Assembly: GCA_041398025.1 (NCBI GenBank)
Contig: JAWKVM010000019.1
Location: 1 to 64,000, forward strand
DNA length: 64,000 bases
Reading direction: 5' to 3'
Origin: JANQPX01 sp041398025
GTDB lineage: Bacteria; Pseudomonadota; Alphaproteobacteria; Geminicoccales; Geminicoccaceae
Notes under the pieces: model-generated
What the model was told of the DNA's origin: nothing
What the model saw: only the letters and a program-made list of their open reading frames with translations
The model's database searches: none
In this document: positions 17,290 to 26,303 of the stretch, one piece after another
Layout: each line of letters begins with the position of its first letter
How positions within the stretch are numbered: the stretch's first letter is position 1
Position numbers and translations under genes: made by a program

Positions 17290-18771
17290 GTGGCAACAGC
17301 CTTGAAAGACGTGCGACATCACCTGAAGGACAGCTCGCTGCTCCGCGAGCAGTGCTACATCAACGGCGAATGGGTCGACGCCGACAGCGGCAAGACCATC
17401 GAGGTGACCGACCCGTCCAACGGCGCGGTGATCGGCACGATCCCGAACATGGGCGCCGCCGAAACCAGGCGCGCGATCGAATGCGCCCATGAGGCCTTCA
17501 AGACCTGGAAGAAGACCACGGCCAAGGAACGCGCCGGGATTCTCCGTCGCTGGTTCGACCTGATGATGGCGAACCAGGAAGATCTCGCCGTTCTGATGAC
17601 CATGGAACAGGGAAAGCCTCTCACCGAGAGCCGCGGCGAGATCGCCTACGGCGCCTCCTTCATCGAGTGGTTCGCGGAAGAAGCCAAGCGCGTCTATGGC
17701 GACACCATCCCGTCGCCGGCCGCCGATCGCCGCATCCTGGTGCTGAAGCAGCCGGTCGGCGTGTGCGGCGCGATCACGCCCTGGAATTTTCCCAATGCGA
17801 TGATCACCCGGAAATGCGGCCCCGGCCTCGCCGCTGGCTGCACCATGGTGGTCAAGCCTGCCACCTTCACCCCCTACTCCGCCCTCGCTTTGGCCGAGCT
17901 TGGCGAGCGCGCCGGCCTGCCCAAGGGCGTGTTCAACGTGCTCACCGGCAGCTCCAGGGAGATCGGCGGCGAGCTGACCTCCAACGATCTCGTGCGCAAG
18001 ATTACGTTCACGGGCTCCACCGAAGTCGGTCGCCTGCTGATGAAGCAGTCCGCCGATACCGTGAAGAAGGTGTCGATGGAGCTCGGCGGCCATGCACCGA
18101 TGATCATCTTCGACGACGCCGACATCGATGCCGCGGTCAAGGGCGCGATGGCGTCCAAATATCGGAACTCCGGCCAGACCTGCGTCTGCACCAACCGCAT
18201 CTATGTGCAGGAGAAGATCTACGACGCCTTCGCCCAGAAATTCGCCGAGGCGGTGAAGGGTCTCAAGGTCGGCAACGGTCTCGAGGACGGCGTCGCGCAA
18301 GGTCCCCTGATCGAGCCGGCCGCGGTCGACAAGGCGGAGCACCATGTCGAGGATGCCAAGAAGAAGGGGGCCCGTGTGCTCACCGGCGGCAGCCGGCATG
18401 CCCTCGGCGGCCAGTTCTTCGAGCCGACCGTGCTTGCCGACTGCTCCAAGGACATGGTGATCACCCACGAAGAAACCTTCGGCCCGGTCGCCCCGCTCTA
18501 CAAGTTCAAGAACGAGGACGAGGTCGTGGCCATGGCCAACGACACCGAGTTCGGCCTGGCCAGCTACTTCTACGCGCGCGACGTCGGCCGCGTGTTCCGC
18601 GTCGCCGAAGAGCTGGAAGCCGGCATCGTCAGCGTCAACGAGGGCATCTTCTCGACCGAGGTGGCGCCGTTCGGCGGCTACAAGCACTCGGGCGTCGGCC
18701 GCGAAGGCTCGAAATACGGTATCGACGACTATCTCGAGATCAAATACGTCAATCTCGGCGGCATCGGGTAA
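17290..18771 (+). CDS. gabD: NAD(P)-dependent succinate-semialdehyde dehydrogenase
   Basis: A 493-residue aldehyde dehydrogenase oxidising succinate semialdehyde to succinate in the GABA shunt. Family features are in order: PWNFP near residue 160, FTGSTEVG near 239, the catalytic Glu in MELGG near 264, the catalytic Cys in NSGQTCVC near 297 and the C-terminal PFGGYKHSGVGREG. These match the GabD subgroup, but related semialdehyde substrates cannot be excluded. GAGGAGG at 17277-17283 supports the GTG start. It is a single gene ending at a strong hairpin. Confidence 0.92.
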   Translation: MATALKDVRHHLKDSSLLREQCYINGEWVDADSGKTIEVTDPSNGAVIGTIPNMGAAETRRAIECAHEAFKTWKKTTAKERAGILRRWFDLMMANQEDLAVLMTMEQGKPLTESRGEIAYGASFIEWFAEEAKRVYGDTIPSPAADRRILVLKQPVGVCGAITPWNFPNAMITRKCGPGLAAGCTMVVKPATFTPYSALALAELGERAGLPKGVFNVLTGSSREIGGELTSNDLVRKITFTGSTEVGRLLMKQSADTVKKVSMELGGHAPMIIFDDADIDAAVKGAMASKYRNSGQTCVCTNRIYVQEKIYDAFAQKFAEAVKGLKVGNGLEDGVAQGPLIEPAAVDKAEHHVEDAKKKGARVLTGGSRHALGGQFFEPTVLADCSKDMVITHEETFGPVAPLYKFKNEDEVVAMANDTEFGLASYFYARDVGRVFRVAEELEAGIVSVNEGIFSTEVAPFGGYKHSGVGREGSKYGIDDYLEIKYVNLGGIG

Positions 18772-18798
18772 CGACCCGCTGCGTTGACCGGACCTCGC

Positions 18799-18824
18799 CC
18801 CCATGCCGAAAGCCCGGCATGGGG
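18799..18824 (+). terminator. Convergent hairpin between gabD and the CZB-domain gene
   Basis: CCCCATGCCG pairs perfectly with CGGCATGGGG around an AAAGCC loop, 28 bases after gabD and 32 before the end of the minus-strand gene. No T run follows, but the 10-base-pair stem between convergent genes is typical of a shared terminator. Confidence 0.65.
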
Positions 18825-18855
18825 ACCTTCCGGGCGGCGGGTTCCCCGAGGCGTA

Positions 18856-19233
18856 TCAGGCAGCGACCTCGCGTTTCCATTTGTAGAGGGCTTGGGTCAG
18901 CTTTCCTGACCGCTCCGCATAGTCCTTGTCGAACATGGCCTTGGCGTCGTCCTTGCGGCCCGAAATGGCGTGGCTCAGGATGTCGGCTGCGCATTCATGG
19001 AATTCTGCATGGATTCGACGGATCACCTGATAGGGCTTTCCGGCCTTTATCGATTCGGACAGCACGTCGCTGTGCAACCACTCACCGAAGGCGCAATGGC
19101 TGTCGCAGCGAAGTTCGTCAGGTGTCACCTCGGCGCGGCCGAGATCGATCGCCGTCTTGAGCTTCAGCTTCCAAACGCCGTGGGCGCCGATGGCAGCATT
19201 GATTTGTTGGACGAGATCGGAATTGGTGGACAT
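18856..19233 (-). CDS. Stand-alone CZB (chemoreceptor zinc-binding) domain protein
   Basis: A 125-residue four-helix-bundle protein. The CZB pattern is clear: an early His in GAHGVWK, the Cys/His pair in CDSHCAFGEWL near residue 46, and HAEFHECA near 77, which supply the three-His/one-Cys zinc site. CZB domains usually sit in chemoreceptors or diguanylate cyclases and sense zinc or hypochlorite. Here there is no attached output domain, so it may work by binding a partner. GGAG five bases before the ATG at 19233 decides the start; the frame is open further upstream. Confidence 0.82.
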   Translation of the reverse strand: MSTNSDLVQQINAAIGAHGVWKLKLKTAIDLGRAEVTPDELRCDSHCAFGEWLHSDVLSESIKAGKPYQVIRRIHAEFHECAADILSHAISGRKDDAKAMFDKDYAERSGKLTQALYKWKREVAA

Positions 19234-19458
19234 GCCGGCTCCAAACGTTTGATGGGAACGCTTTAGCAAAAAGAAGTTAGGAAACGGTGAAGCCTGGCAG
19301 TGGTCACGACCGGGGAAGGCGCGGCCCATGGCCATTATCCGTCAACCGATGCCGGAGCGCGGCACGGCCGGCGCAACGTTTCGGATGGGATTGCTGACAA
19401 ACCGCCGGCGACCACCTATCAAAGAAGCGACGACAGGGTCTGATCGAAAGGAGTGAAC

Positions 19459-20838
19459 GTGGCGGATTTCGATCTCTTCGTGATCGGCGGCGGTTCGGGC
19501 GGCGTGGCCTGTGCACGACGAGCGGCCAGCTACGGCGCGCGTGTGGCGCTGTGCGAGGCTGGCCGCCTTGGCGGCACCTGCGTCATTCGCGGCTGCGTCC
19601 CGAAGAAGCTGATGCGCTACGGCGCCTTCTTCTCCGAACATTTCAAGGCCGCCCGCCACTATGGCTGGGAGGTCGGCGAGCCCAGGCTCGACTGGGAGCA
19701 TCTGATCCAGGCGAGGAACAAGGAGATCGCGCGCCTGAACGGCATCTATCGCACGATGCTGGAGAAGGTGGGCGTGCAGATCGTCGAAGGCTGGGGCAAG
19801 GTGACGGGGCCGAACAGCGTCGAGGTCGACGGCCGGACCTTCACCGCCGAGCGCATTCTGATCGCCGTGGGTGCCAGGCCGAGCCTTCTCGACGTGCCCG
19901 GCATCGAGCATGTGATCACCTCGAACGAGGCGCTGGAGGGCATGACCCAACAGCCGCGGCGCTTGGCCGTCATGGGGGCGGGCTATATCGGCGTCGAGCT
20001 CGCCAGCATCTTCCAGGGCCTCGGCGTCGAGACCTCGATCTTCTTCAGAAAACCCCTGCCCCTTGCCGGCTTCGACGACGATCTGCGCGAAATGCTGGTC
20101 GAGCAGTACAAGGTCCACGGTCTCGACATCAGAGCCGGGACCACGATCGAGGCGATCGAGCCGGACGGCGATGAGCTCCGCGTCGCCACCTCCTCGGGCG
20201 AGATGCGCTTCGATACCGTGCTCTATGCCACCGGCCGCCATCCGATTCCGAATACCGAGAAGCTCGGCCTCCGTGAGATCGGTGTCGCCATGGACAGGAG
20301 CGGCGCGATCCATGTCGACCGCGCCTACCGGAGCAACCTGCCCAGCATCTATTCGGTCGGCGACTGCTCGGATCATGCCGGTGCCGGCCTCGACTCGGGC
20401 GCCCACGATCTCACCCCGGTCGCGATCGCCGAAGGGCGCGCCATCGCCGAGGCCGAGTTCAACGCCAATCCCCACGAGGTGCGCTACGACACCATCCCCA
20501 CCGCCGTGTTCAGCATTCCCGAAGCCGGCACGGTCGGCCTGAGCGAGGCGCGCGCGCGCGAGCAGGGCTATGAGGTCAGGATCTTCAAGACCAGCTTTCG
20601 CCCGATGCTGCACACATTGACCGATGAACCGGTCAAGATCATGATGAAGCTGGTGGTGGATGCAGCCTCCGACCGCGTGCTCGGCGCGCATATGGTCGGG
20701 GACGAAGCGGGGGAGATCATTCAGGGCCTGGCGGTGGCCATGACGGCCGGCGCCACCAAAGCCGATTTCGATGCGACGGTCGGCCTCCACCCCTCGGCGG
20801 CTGAGGAATTCGTCACCATGTATCAACCGTCGGCCTGA
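19459..20838 (+). CDS. gor: Glutathione-disulfide reductase
   Basis: A 459-residue FAD flavoprotein that reduces oxidised glutathione with NADPH. The FAD motif GGGSGG is at the N-terminus, the redox-active disulfide in GGTCVIRGCVPKK near residue 40-46, the NAD(P)-binding GAGYIG near 176 and the dimer-interface catalytic His in HPSAAEE near the C-terminus. GTG 19459 is preferred because AAAGGAG ends six bases upstream; GTG 19453 overlaps that site. The aromatic-pathway gene follows 39 bases later. Confidence 0.94.
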   Translation: MADFDLFVIGGGSGGVACARRAASYGARVALCEAGRLGGTCVIRGCVPKKLMRYGAFFSEHFKAARHYGWEVGEPRLDWEHLIQARNKEIARLNGIYRTMLEKVGVQIVEGWGKVTGPNSVEVDGRTFTAERILIAVGARPSLLDVPGIEHVITSNEALEGMTQQPRRLAVMGAGYIGVELASIFQGLGVETSIFFRKPLPLAGFDDDLREMLVEQYKVHGLDIRAGTTIEAIEPDGDELRVATSSGEMRFDTVLYATGRHPIPNTEKLGLREIGVAMDRSGAIHVDRAYRSNLPSIYSVGDCSDHAGAGLDSGAHDLTPVAIAEGRAIAEAEFNANPHEVRYDTIPTAVFSIPEAGTVGLSEARAREQGYEVRIFKTSFRPMLHTLTDEPVKIMMKLVVDAASDRVLGAHMVGDEAGEIIQGLAVAMTAGATKADFDATVGLHPSAAEEFVTMYQPSA

Positions 20839-20877
20839 CGAACGATACGCTCGATTACGCGCGAAGAGGACACCCAG

Positions 20878-22251
20878 ATGGCGAAAAACTGGACGCCCGA
20901 CAGCTGGCGGAACCACCCTGCGGCCCAAATGCCGGCCTACCCCGATACCGCAGCCCTGGCCTCGGTCGAGCAGAAGCTTGCCGGCTATCCGCCGCTGGTT
21001 TTCGCGGGCGAGGCGCGCCGCCTGAGAAAGCAGCTCGCCGAGGTGTGCGAGGGCAAGGCGTTCATGCTGCAGGGCGGCGACTGCGCCGAAGCCTTCGCCG
21101 ATTTCAACGCCAACAGCATCCGCGACACGCTGCGCGTGCTCCTGCAGATGGCCGTGATCCTCACCTATGGCGCCGCCCTGCCCGTGGTCAAGGTCGGACG
21201 CATGGCGGGTCAGTTCGCCAAGCCTCGCTCCGCGGATTTCGAAAGCCAGGACGGCGTCGAGCTGCCGAGCTATCGCGGCGACATCGTCAACGGCATGGAC
21301 TTCGATGCCGAAGCACGTGCGCCGGATCCGGAACGCCAGCTTCAGGCCTATACCCAGGCCGCCGCCAGCCTCAACCTCCTGCGCGCCTTCACCCAGGGCG
21401 GCTACGCGGCGCTGACCCGCGTGCACAGCTGGAACCTGGATTTCGTCGACAAGTCGCCCCAGAGCGAACGCTATCAGGATCTCGCCGATCGGATCACCGA
21501 GGCGGTCGCGTTCATGGAGGCCTGCGGCGTCTCCGACATCTCCACGCCCGAGATCCGCCGCGTCAATCTCTACACCTCCCACGAGGCGCTGCTGCTCGGC
21601 TTCGAGCAGGCCATGACCCGGATCGACAGCACGTCGGGGCGCTGGTACGACACTTCGGCCCATTTGGTCTGGATCGGCGAGCGCACGCGCGATCTGGATG
21701 GCGCACATGTCGAATTCTGCCGCGGCATCGCCAACCCGGTCGGCGTGAAGGCTGGACCGAACATGAGCGGTGACGACCTGATCCGCCTTTGCGACGTGCT
21801 CAACCCGACCAACAAGCCGGGCAAGCTCACCGTGATCACGCGCATGGGCCAGGACAAGCTGCAGGACGGTCTGCCGCCGCTGATCCGGGCGGTCGAGCGC
21901 GAGGGGCGGAAGGTGGTCTGGACCTGCGATCCGATGCACGGCAACACCATCAAGTCGAACACCGGCTACAAGACCCGCCCCTTCGATCACATTCTCGGCG
22001 AGGTCCAGGCGTTCCTGCAGATCCATCGCGCCGAAGGCACCCACGCCGGCGGCCTGCATATCGAGATGACCGGTCAGGACGTCACCGAATGCATGGGCGG
22101 CGCTCAGGAAATCACCGCGGAGGACCTCAGGGACCGCTACCACACCCAGTGCGATCCACGCCTGAACGCCTCCCAAAGCCTGGAGCTTGCCTTCCTGATC
22201 GCGAATTCCCTTAAGGAAGCGCGGGAAGCCCTTCGGGTCGCAGCCCAGTGA
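20878..22251 (+). CDS. Type II 3-deoxy-7-phosphoheptulonate (DAHP) synthase
   Basis: A 457-residue class II (plant-type) DAHP synthase, condensing phosphoenolpyruvate and erythrose-4-phosphate as the first step of the shikimate pathway. Visible signatures: LQGGDCAEAF near residue 63 (metal-ligand Cys), GRMAGQFAKPRS, CDPMHGNT, and GLHIEMTGQDVTEC near the end. It overlaps ribB by four bases (GTGA), so the two are translationally coupled, an arrangement that ties aromatic synthesis to riboflavin synthesis through sugar-phosphate substrates. Confidence 0.95.
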   Translation: MAKNWTPDSWRNHPAAQMPAYPDTAALASVEQKLAGYPPLVFAGEARRLRKQLAEVCEGKAFMLQGGDCAEAFADFNANSIRDTLRVLLQMAVILTYGAALPVVKVGRMAGQFAKPRSADFESQDGVELPSYRGDIVNGMDFDAEARAPDPERQLQAYTQAAASLNLLRAFTQGGYAALTRVHSWNLDFVDKSPQSERYQDLADRITEAVAFMEACGVSDISTPEIRRVNLYTSHEALLLGFEQAMTRIDSTSGRWYDTSAHLVWIGERTRDLDGAHVEFCRGIANPVGVKAGPNMSGDDLIRLCDVLNPTNKPGKLTVITRMGQDKLQDGLPPLIRAVEREGRKVVWTCDPMHGNTIKSNTGYKTRPFDHILGEVQAFLQIHRAEGTHAGGLHIEMTGQDVTECMGGAQEITAEDLRDRYHTQCDPRLNASQSLELAFLIANSLKEAREALRVAAQ

Positions 22252-23369
22252 CCGCCGAGGACACCCGCGGCAGGGACGCCGGCGAGCTTTCCAGCGTCGA
22301 GGAGGCGATCCGCGCCATCGCCGATGGCCAGATGGTGATCGTGATCGACGACGACGATCGCGAGAACGAGGGCGATCTGGTGATGGCGGCCGCCAAGGCG
22401 ACGCCGGCGCAGATGGCGTTCATCATCCGCAACACCTGCGGCATCGTCTGCGCGCCCATGGCCGCCGAGGAAGCGCGGCGGCTGCATCTCGATCCGATGG
22501 TCGCGGCCAATGATGCGCCCCTGGGCACCGCGTTCACCATCTCGGTCGACTACCGCTACGACACCACCACCGGCATCTCGGCGGAGGAGCGCTGCACCAC
22601 GGTGCGCGCCCTTGCCAACGGCAATGCCGGCGCCAACGACTTCGTGCGGCCCGGCCACATCTTCCCGCTGATCGCCAAGGACGGCGGCGTGCTCATGCGC
22701 TCAGGCCATACCGAGGCCGCGGTCGATCTGGCGCGGCTCGCCGGCCTGCCGCCGGTCGGCGTTATCTGCGAGCTGGTGAACGACGACGGCACGGTCAAGC
22801 GGGGGCCACAGGTGCAGGCGTTTGCGCGCGAGCATGGCTTCAAGGTGATCTCGGTCGCCGACCTGATCGCCTATCGCCAGCGGCGCGAACGGCTGGTGGA
22901 TTGCGTCGGCGAGTTCGAGATCGAGACCCAGATCGGCAAGGCCAAGGGTTACAGCTATTCGACGCCGTTCGACGACATCCACCACCTGGCTCTGGTATTC
23001 GGCGGCATCGGCGACGGGGTCGGCGTGCCGACCCGGCTGCATCGTGAAAACGTGCTCGAGGATGTGTTCGGCGGCGGCCGGCTGCTCGGCGACGTGTTCA
23101 AGCGTTTCGACCGCGAGGGCCGCGGCGTGCTGGTGTATCTGCGCGAAGGTGCGGCTGGCGTCCCGGTCGGTGAATTCAGCTCGTCGGCGCCCCCGACCAA
23201 CAGCGACCAGAGCCGTAAACAGGACTGGCGCGACGTCGGCCTTGGTGCTCAAATACTGCGTGACCTCGGTGTTTCGTCGATCAGGCTTCTCGCCACGCGT
23301 TCGCGCCAATATGTCGGTCTCGGCGGGTTCGGCGTGTCGATCGACGGCACGGAGCTGCTGTCCGCCTGA
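22248..23369 (+). CDS. ribB: 3,4-dihydroxy-2-butanone-4-phosphate synthase with degenerate GTP cyclohydrolase II-like C-terminus
   Basis: A 373-residue protein. Residues 1-210 are a complete DHBP synthase (DDDDRENEGDLVMAA near residue 27, GHIFPL, RSGHTEAAVDLARLAG), which makes a four-carbon riboflavin precursor from ribulose 5-phosphate. Residues 215-373 have the GTP cyclohydrolase II fold, but the zinc cysteines of C-X10-C-X-C are missing (the block reads ENVLEDVFGGGRLLGDVF), so cyclohydrolase activity is unlikely. Such RibBA proteins with a dead RibA half are known in alphaproteobacteria. The GTG start overlaps the DAHP synthase stop. Confidence 0.9.
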   Translation: MTAEDTRGRDAGELSSVEEAIRAIADGQMVIVIDDDDRENEGDLVMAAAKATPAQMAFIIRNTCGIVCAPMAAEEARRLHLDPMVAANDAPLGTAFTISVDYRYDTTTGISAEERCTTVRALANGNAGANDFVRPGHIFPLIAKDGGVLMRSGHTEAAVDLARLAGLPPVGVICELVNDDGTVKRGPQVQAFAREHGFKVISVADLIAYRQRRERLVDCVGEFEIETQIGKAKGYSYSTPFDDIHHLALVFGGIGDGVGVPTRLHRENVLEDVFGGGRLLGDVFKRFDREGRGVLVYLREGAAGVPVGEFSSSAPPTNSDQSRKQDWRDVGLGAQILRDLGVSSIRLLATRSRQYVGLGGFGVSIDGTELLSA

Positions 23370-23416
23370 TCAACCAGCCGCATCCATGGGGCGGCGATTT
23401 TGGCATGAGGATGCAA

Positions 23417-24091
23417 ATGCTCGATATCGCCGTCTGCAAGGGCTTCGCCAAGCTGCAGGTTCCCGTGACCCTGGGCGTGCTGCAATGCAACGTCACGGTC
23501 ACCGAGCCCGGCCAGGCCTTGAGCGAGGCGCTGGACAGGGCCGCCGCCGAGCGCCTGGCCAACCTCTCGGGCGGCACGGTTGGCGATGTCGCGCAGATCA
23601 GCGCCACGCGCAAGGCCTACAAGATGCTGGGCAAGGACCCGAGCCGCTACCGGCCTTCGGCCGAATCGCTGATGCGCCGGCTCACCCAGGGCAAGGGGAT
23701 CTACCGCATCAACAATGTCGTCGACACCAACAATCTGATCTCGCTCAAGACCGGGTTCTCGATCGGCGCCTATGACGTGAAATCCCTGGAGCCGCCGATC
23801 GTGTTCCGCGTGGGCAGGACCGACGAGGGCTACAAGGCGATTGGACGCGGCCGGCTCAATCTGGAGAGCCTCCCGATCTTCGTCGACGGCGCCGGCCCCT
23901 TCGGCAGCCCGACCAGCGACAGCGAGCGCTCGCTGATCTCCATGGACACCGATGAACTGCTGATGGTGATCATCGGCTTTGGCGAGACGACGGATATCTC
24001 CGCCGCCATCGAGTTCGCCGCCGAGCGCCTCCGCCTGTTCTGCTACGCCAAGAACCTGACCAGCGACATCGCCACCAACCGCCCCCTCTGA
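23417..24091 (+). CDS. B3/B4 tRNA-binding domain protein (PheRS beta-like editing domain)
   Basis: A protein of about 224 residues matching the B3/4 domain that, in phenylalanyl-tRNA synthetase beta, edits mischarged Tyr-tRNA. Clear blocks are ISATRKAYKMLGKDPSRYRPSAESL (split near residues 60-85), INNVVDTNNLISL and GYDV-like SIGAYD. Stand-alone members are widespread and uncharacterised; trans-editing is a guess. ATG 23417 and 23405 are both possible. It follows ribB by 47 bases and precedes a GNAT gene by 12, so the three may be one transcript. Confidence 0.8.
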   Translation: MLDIAVCKGFAKLQVPVTLGVLQCNVTVTEPGQALSEALDRAAAERLANLSGGTVGDVAQISATRKAYKMLGKDPSRYRPSAESLMRRLTQGKGIYRINNVVDTNNLISLKTGFSIGAYDVKSLEPPIVFRVGRTDEGYKAIGRGRLNLESLPIFVDGAGPFGSPTSDSERSLISMDTDELLMVIIGFGETTDISAAIEFAAERLRLFCYAKNLTSDIATNRPL

Positions 24092-24103
24092 CCAGGCCAG
24101 ACG

Positions 24104-24865
24104 ATGGCCGGCGTTGACCTGGACCTCGTTGCTCGGTTGGAGCGTTCGATGCTGACCTCGTGGCCGGCGCTGTCGACAGCCTTCGACGGCGATTGGGTGA
24201 TCAGGCTGGCGAATGGCTATACCAAGCGTGCGAACTCGGTGACCTGTCTCGCGGCCGACGACCGTGATCTCGACACGCGGATCGATCGGGTGGAGGCGAT
24301 CTACGGCGCACGCGGGCTGCCGGCGGTCTTTCGCCTCTCCCCTCTTGCATCCCCTGCCCTCGAGGCGGCGCTCGATCGTCGCGGCTGGCGCCGGTTTGAC
24401 GAGACCGTCGTCATGACCTGCGACCTCGACGGCCTGAGCGGGCTCACTGCAGACGTCGATCATGAGGTCCGGATCGGTACCGAACCCGATCAGGCCTGGC
24501 TGGAGAGCTGCGATCGGATCGCCGGGTCCGATGCCGCGCATCTCGCGACGCTTCGCCAGATGCTCGCCCGTCTGGTTCCGCCGGCAGGTTTCGGACGTAT
24601 CGAGGGCGAAAAGCGCATCGAGGCCCTGGGCCTGGTCGTGGTCGATGCCGATTTTGCCGGCCTGTTCGACGTTCTCACCGTTGCGGAGCGGCGGCGGCAG
24701 GGTCTGGCAGGGAGCCTCGTGCGCCGCCTGTTCGCGTGGAGCACTGTCCGGGGCGCCAGGACGGCCTGGCTTTCGGTGCTCGCACATAACCAGCCGGCGC
24801 GCGGCCTTTACCAGCGCCTCGGATTCGCGGAGGTCTATCGCTACCACCACCGTGCCAACCGCTGA
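24104..24865 (+). CDS. GNAT family N-acetyltransferase
   Basis: A 253-residue protein with a C-terminal GNAT fold: the acetyl-CoA-binding VAERRRQGLAGSLVRRL loop near residue 193 (Arg/Gln-x-x-Gly-x-Gly/Ala pattern) and the closing NQPARGLYQRLGFAEVYRYHHR. The N-terminal half is a partner GNAT-like lobe (WPALSTAFDGDWVIRLANGYTKRANSV), as in double-GNAT proteins. The acceptor is unknown. It starts 12 bases after the B3/B4 gene. Confidence 0.82.
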   Translation: MAGVDLDLVARLERSMLTSWPALSTAFDGDWVIRLANGYTKRANSVTCLAADDRDLDTRIDRVEAIYGARGLPAVFRLSPLASPALEAALDRRGWRRFDETVVMTCDLDGLSGLTADVDHEVRIGTEPDQAWLESCDRIAGSDAAHLATLRQMLARLVPPAGFGRIEGEKRIEALGLVVVDADFAGLFDVLTVAERRRQGLAGSLVRRLFAWSTVRGARTAWLSVLAHNQPARGLYQRLGFAEVYRYHHRANR

Positions 24866-24953
24866 ACCTGAAGGCAGAGGCCGCAGACCGGCTTGCCTTC
24901 CGCTCGGCAAACGCCTATCCGGTTAGACAGGGATGGCAAGGGGAGAGCCGGCG

Positions 24954-26090
24954 ATGGGGCCGAGCGAACCTGATCTCAAGCGGTTCACCGACAAGTATTT
25001 TTTGAAGACGCGCGAGATCGTCAGCAGCTTTGGCGATTGCTCCGTGACCTACGCCGTGTTCATGCGCCGGCCGGTGATTTTCACCCCCAGGCTCGCGCTG
25101 GACTGGCTGCAGGCGATGGCCGATGCCCGCGGCGTCAGCTTCGACATCGACCTTCGCTTCGAGGAAGGCGACTGGGTCGGCGCCGGCGAGCCGCTGATGT
25201 ACATCACCGGCCCGTTTGCCCATCTGGTCGATCTGGAGACGGTCTTTCTGCAGCGCCTCGGCCCGCCCTGCGTCGCCGCCTTCAACGCCTTCCTGATGTG
25301 CACCGATCTCCCCTATGTCAGCTTCATCGCCATGGACGCCCGCCACTGCGCCGGCGCCGACATGGCCGACATGATGGCCTATGCCGCGAGCGTCGGCTCG
25401 GAAAAGGCGAGACGCGAGACCGATGCCAAAGGCTTCGTCGGCAACGCCACCGATGCGACCGCGCACTATTTCGGCAATGAAAAAGGGCTGGGCACCATGC
25501 CCCACGCCCTGATCGGCTATGCCGGCTCGACCCTGCGCGCGGCCGAGATGTTCCATGAGACCTTTCCCGACGATCCGCTCTACGTCCTGGTCGACTATTT
25601 CGGCCAGGAGGTCAGCGACAGCCTCGCGGTCTGCCGGCGCTTTCCCGAGCTTGCCGCCGAGGGCCGCCTCGGCGTGCGCATCGACACCCATGGCGGCCGC
25701 TTCGTCGAGGGGCTGGACACCGCCGCGTCCTATGCGGTGCTCGATCGCCATGCCGCGCACGCGATTCGCACCTATCGCACCGAAACCGAGCTTCGCTGGC
25801 TGACCGGCACGGGCGTCACCGCGGCCGCCATCTTCCACATGCGCGAAACCCTGGACGACGCCGGGTTCGACCGGGTCAAGATCATCGCGAGCTCAGGCTT
25901 CAGCCCCAGGAAATGCAAGCTGATGGCGAGCATCCAGGCACCGATCGATGTCATCGGCACCGGCTCCTATCTGCCGGAGCTCTGGAGCGAGACCTACGCG
26001 ACCGCCGATGTCATCGCCTATGACGGCACGCAGCGGGTCAAGGTCGGCCGCGAGTTTCTGTTTCCGGCGACACGTGGCGGCGCCGGCTAG
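24954..26090 (+). CDS. Nicotinate phosphoribosyltransferase-like enzyme
   Basis: A 378-residue protein of the nicotinate/quinolinate phosphoribosyltransferase fold. Recognisable blocks are FTDKYFLKTREI at the start, GDWVGAGEPLMYITGP (the entry beta-barrel), GTMPHALIG near residue 182, DTHGGRF near 244, IIASSGFSPRKC and DVIGTGSYLPE near the C-terminus. The classical family salvages nicotinate into NAD; this short subgroup could act on another pyridine or base. GGGGAGA ends seven bases before ATG 24954. It closes the run that begins at gor. Confidence 0.82.
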   Translation: MGPSEPDLKRFTDKYFLKTREIVSSFGDCSVTYAVFMRRPVIFTPRLALDWLQAMADARGVSFDIDLRFEEGDWVGAGEPLMYITGPFAHLVDLETVFLQRLGPPCVAAFNAFLMCTDLPYVSFIAMDARHCAGADMADMMAYAASVGSEKARRETDAKGFVGNATDATAHYFGNEKGLGTMPHALIGYAGSTLRAAEMFHETFPDDPLYVLVDYFGQEVSDSLAVCRRFPELAAEGRLGVRIDTHGGRFVEGLDTAASYAVLDRHAAHAIRTYRTETELRWLTGTGVTAAAIFHMRETLDDAGFDRVKIIASSGFSPRKCKLMASIQAPIDVIGTGSYLPELWSETYATADVIAYDGTQRVKVGREFLFPATRGGAG

Positions 26091-26303
26091 GCGACGCCGC
26101 TGCACGGCATCGATGGGCGTTCGTCTGGCTTGTCCGAGGTCATGCTCGAGCGCCTGTCGTCGGCTTCGACCGAGGGGCGTCCCGTCGGAAATATCGCGTT
26201 TTCCTAAAGACTTGTGTAAAAAACGAGATGACGGCAAAATGCGCGTGGCCTTTATGGGTGAGAAGGTCAGGATAAGAAAACTCTCGGGCTTCAGGAGCTA
26301 GAC

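Noticed and set aside
19342..22176. A 944-codon open frame antisense to gor and DAHP synthase.
   Set aside because: Same shadow effect: both plus-strand genes have complete catalytic motifs, and the antisense product has an Asp/Arg/Gly-rich composition without domains.
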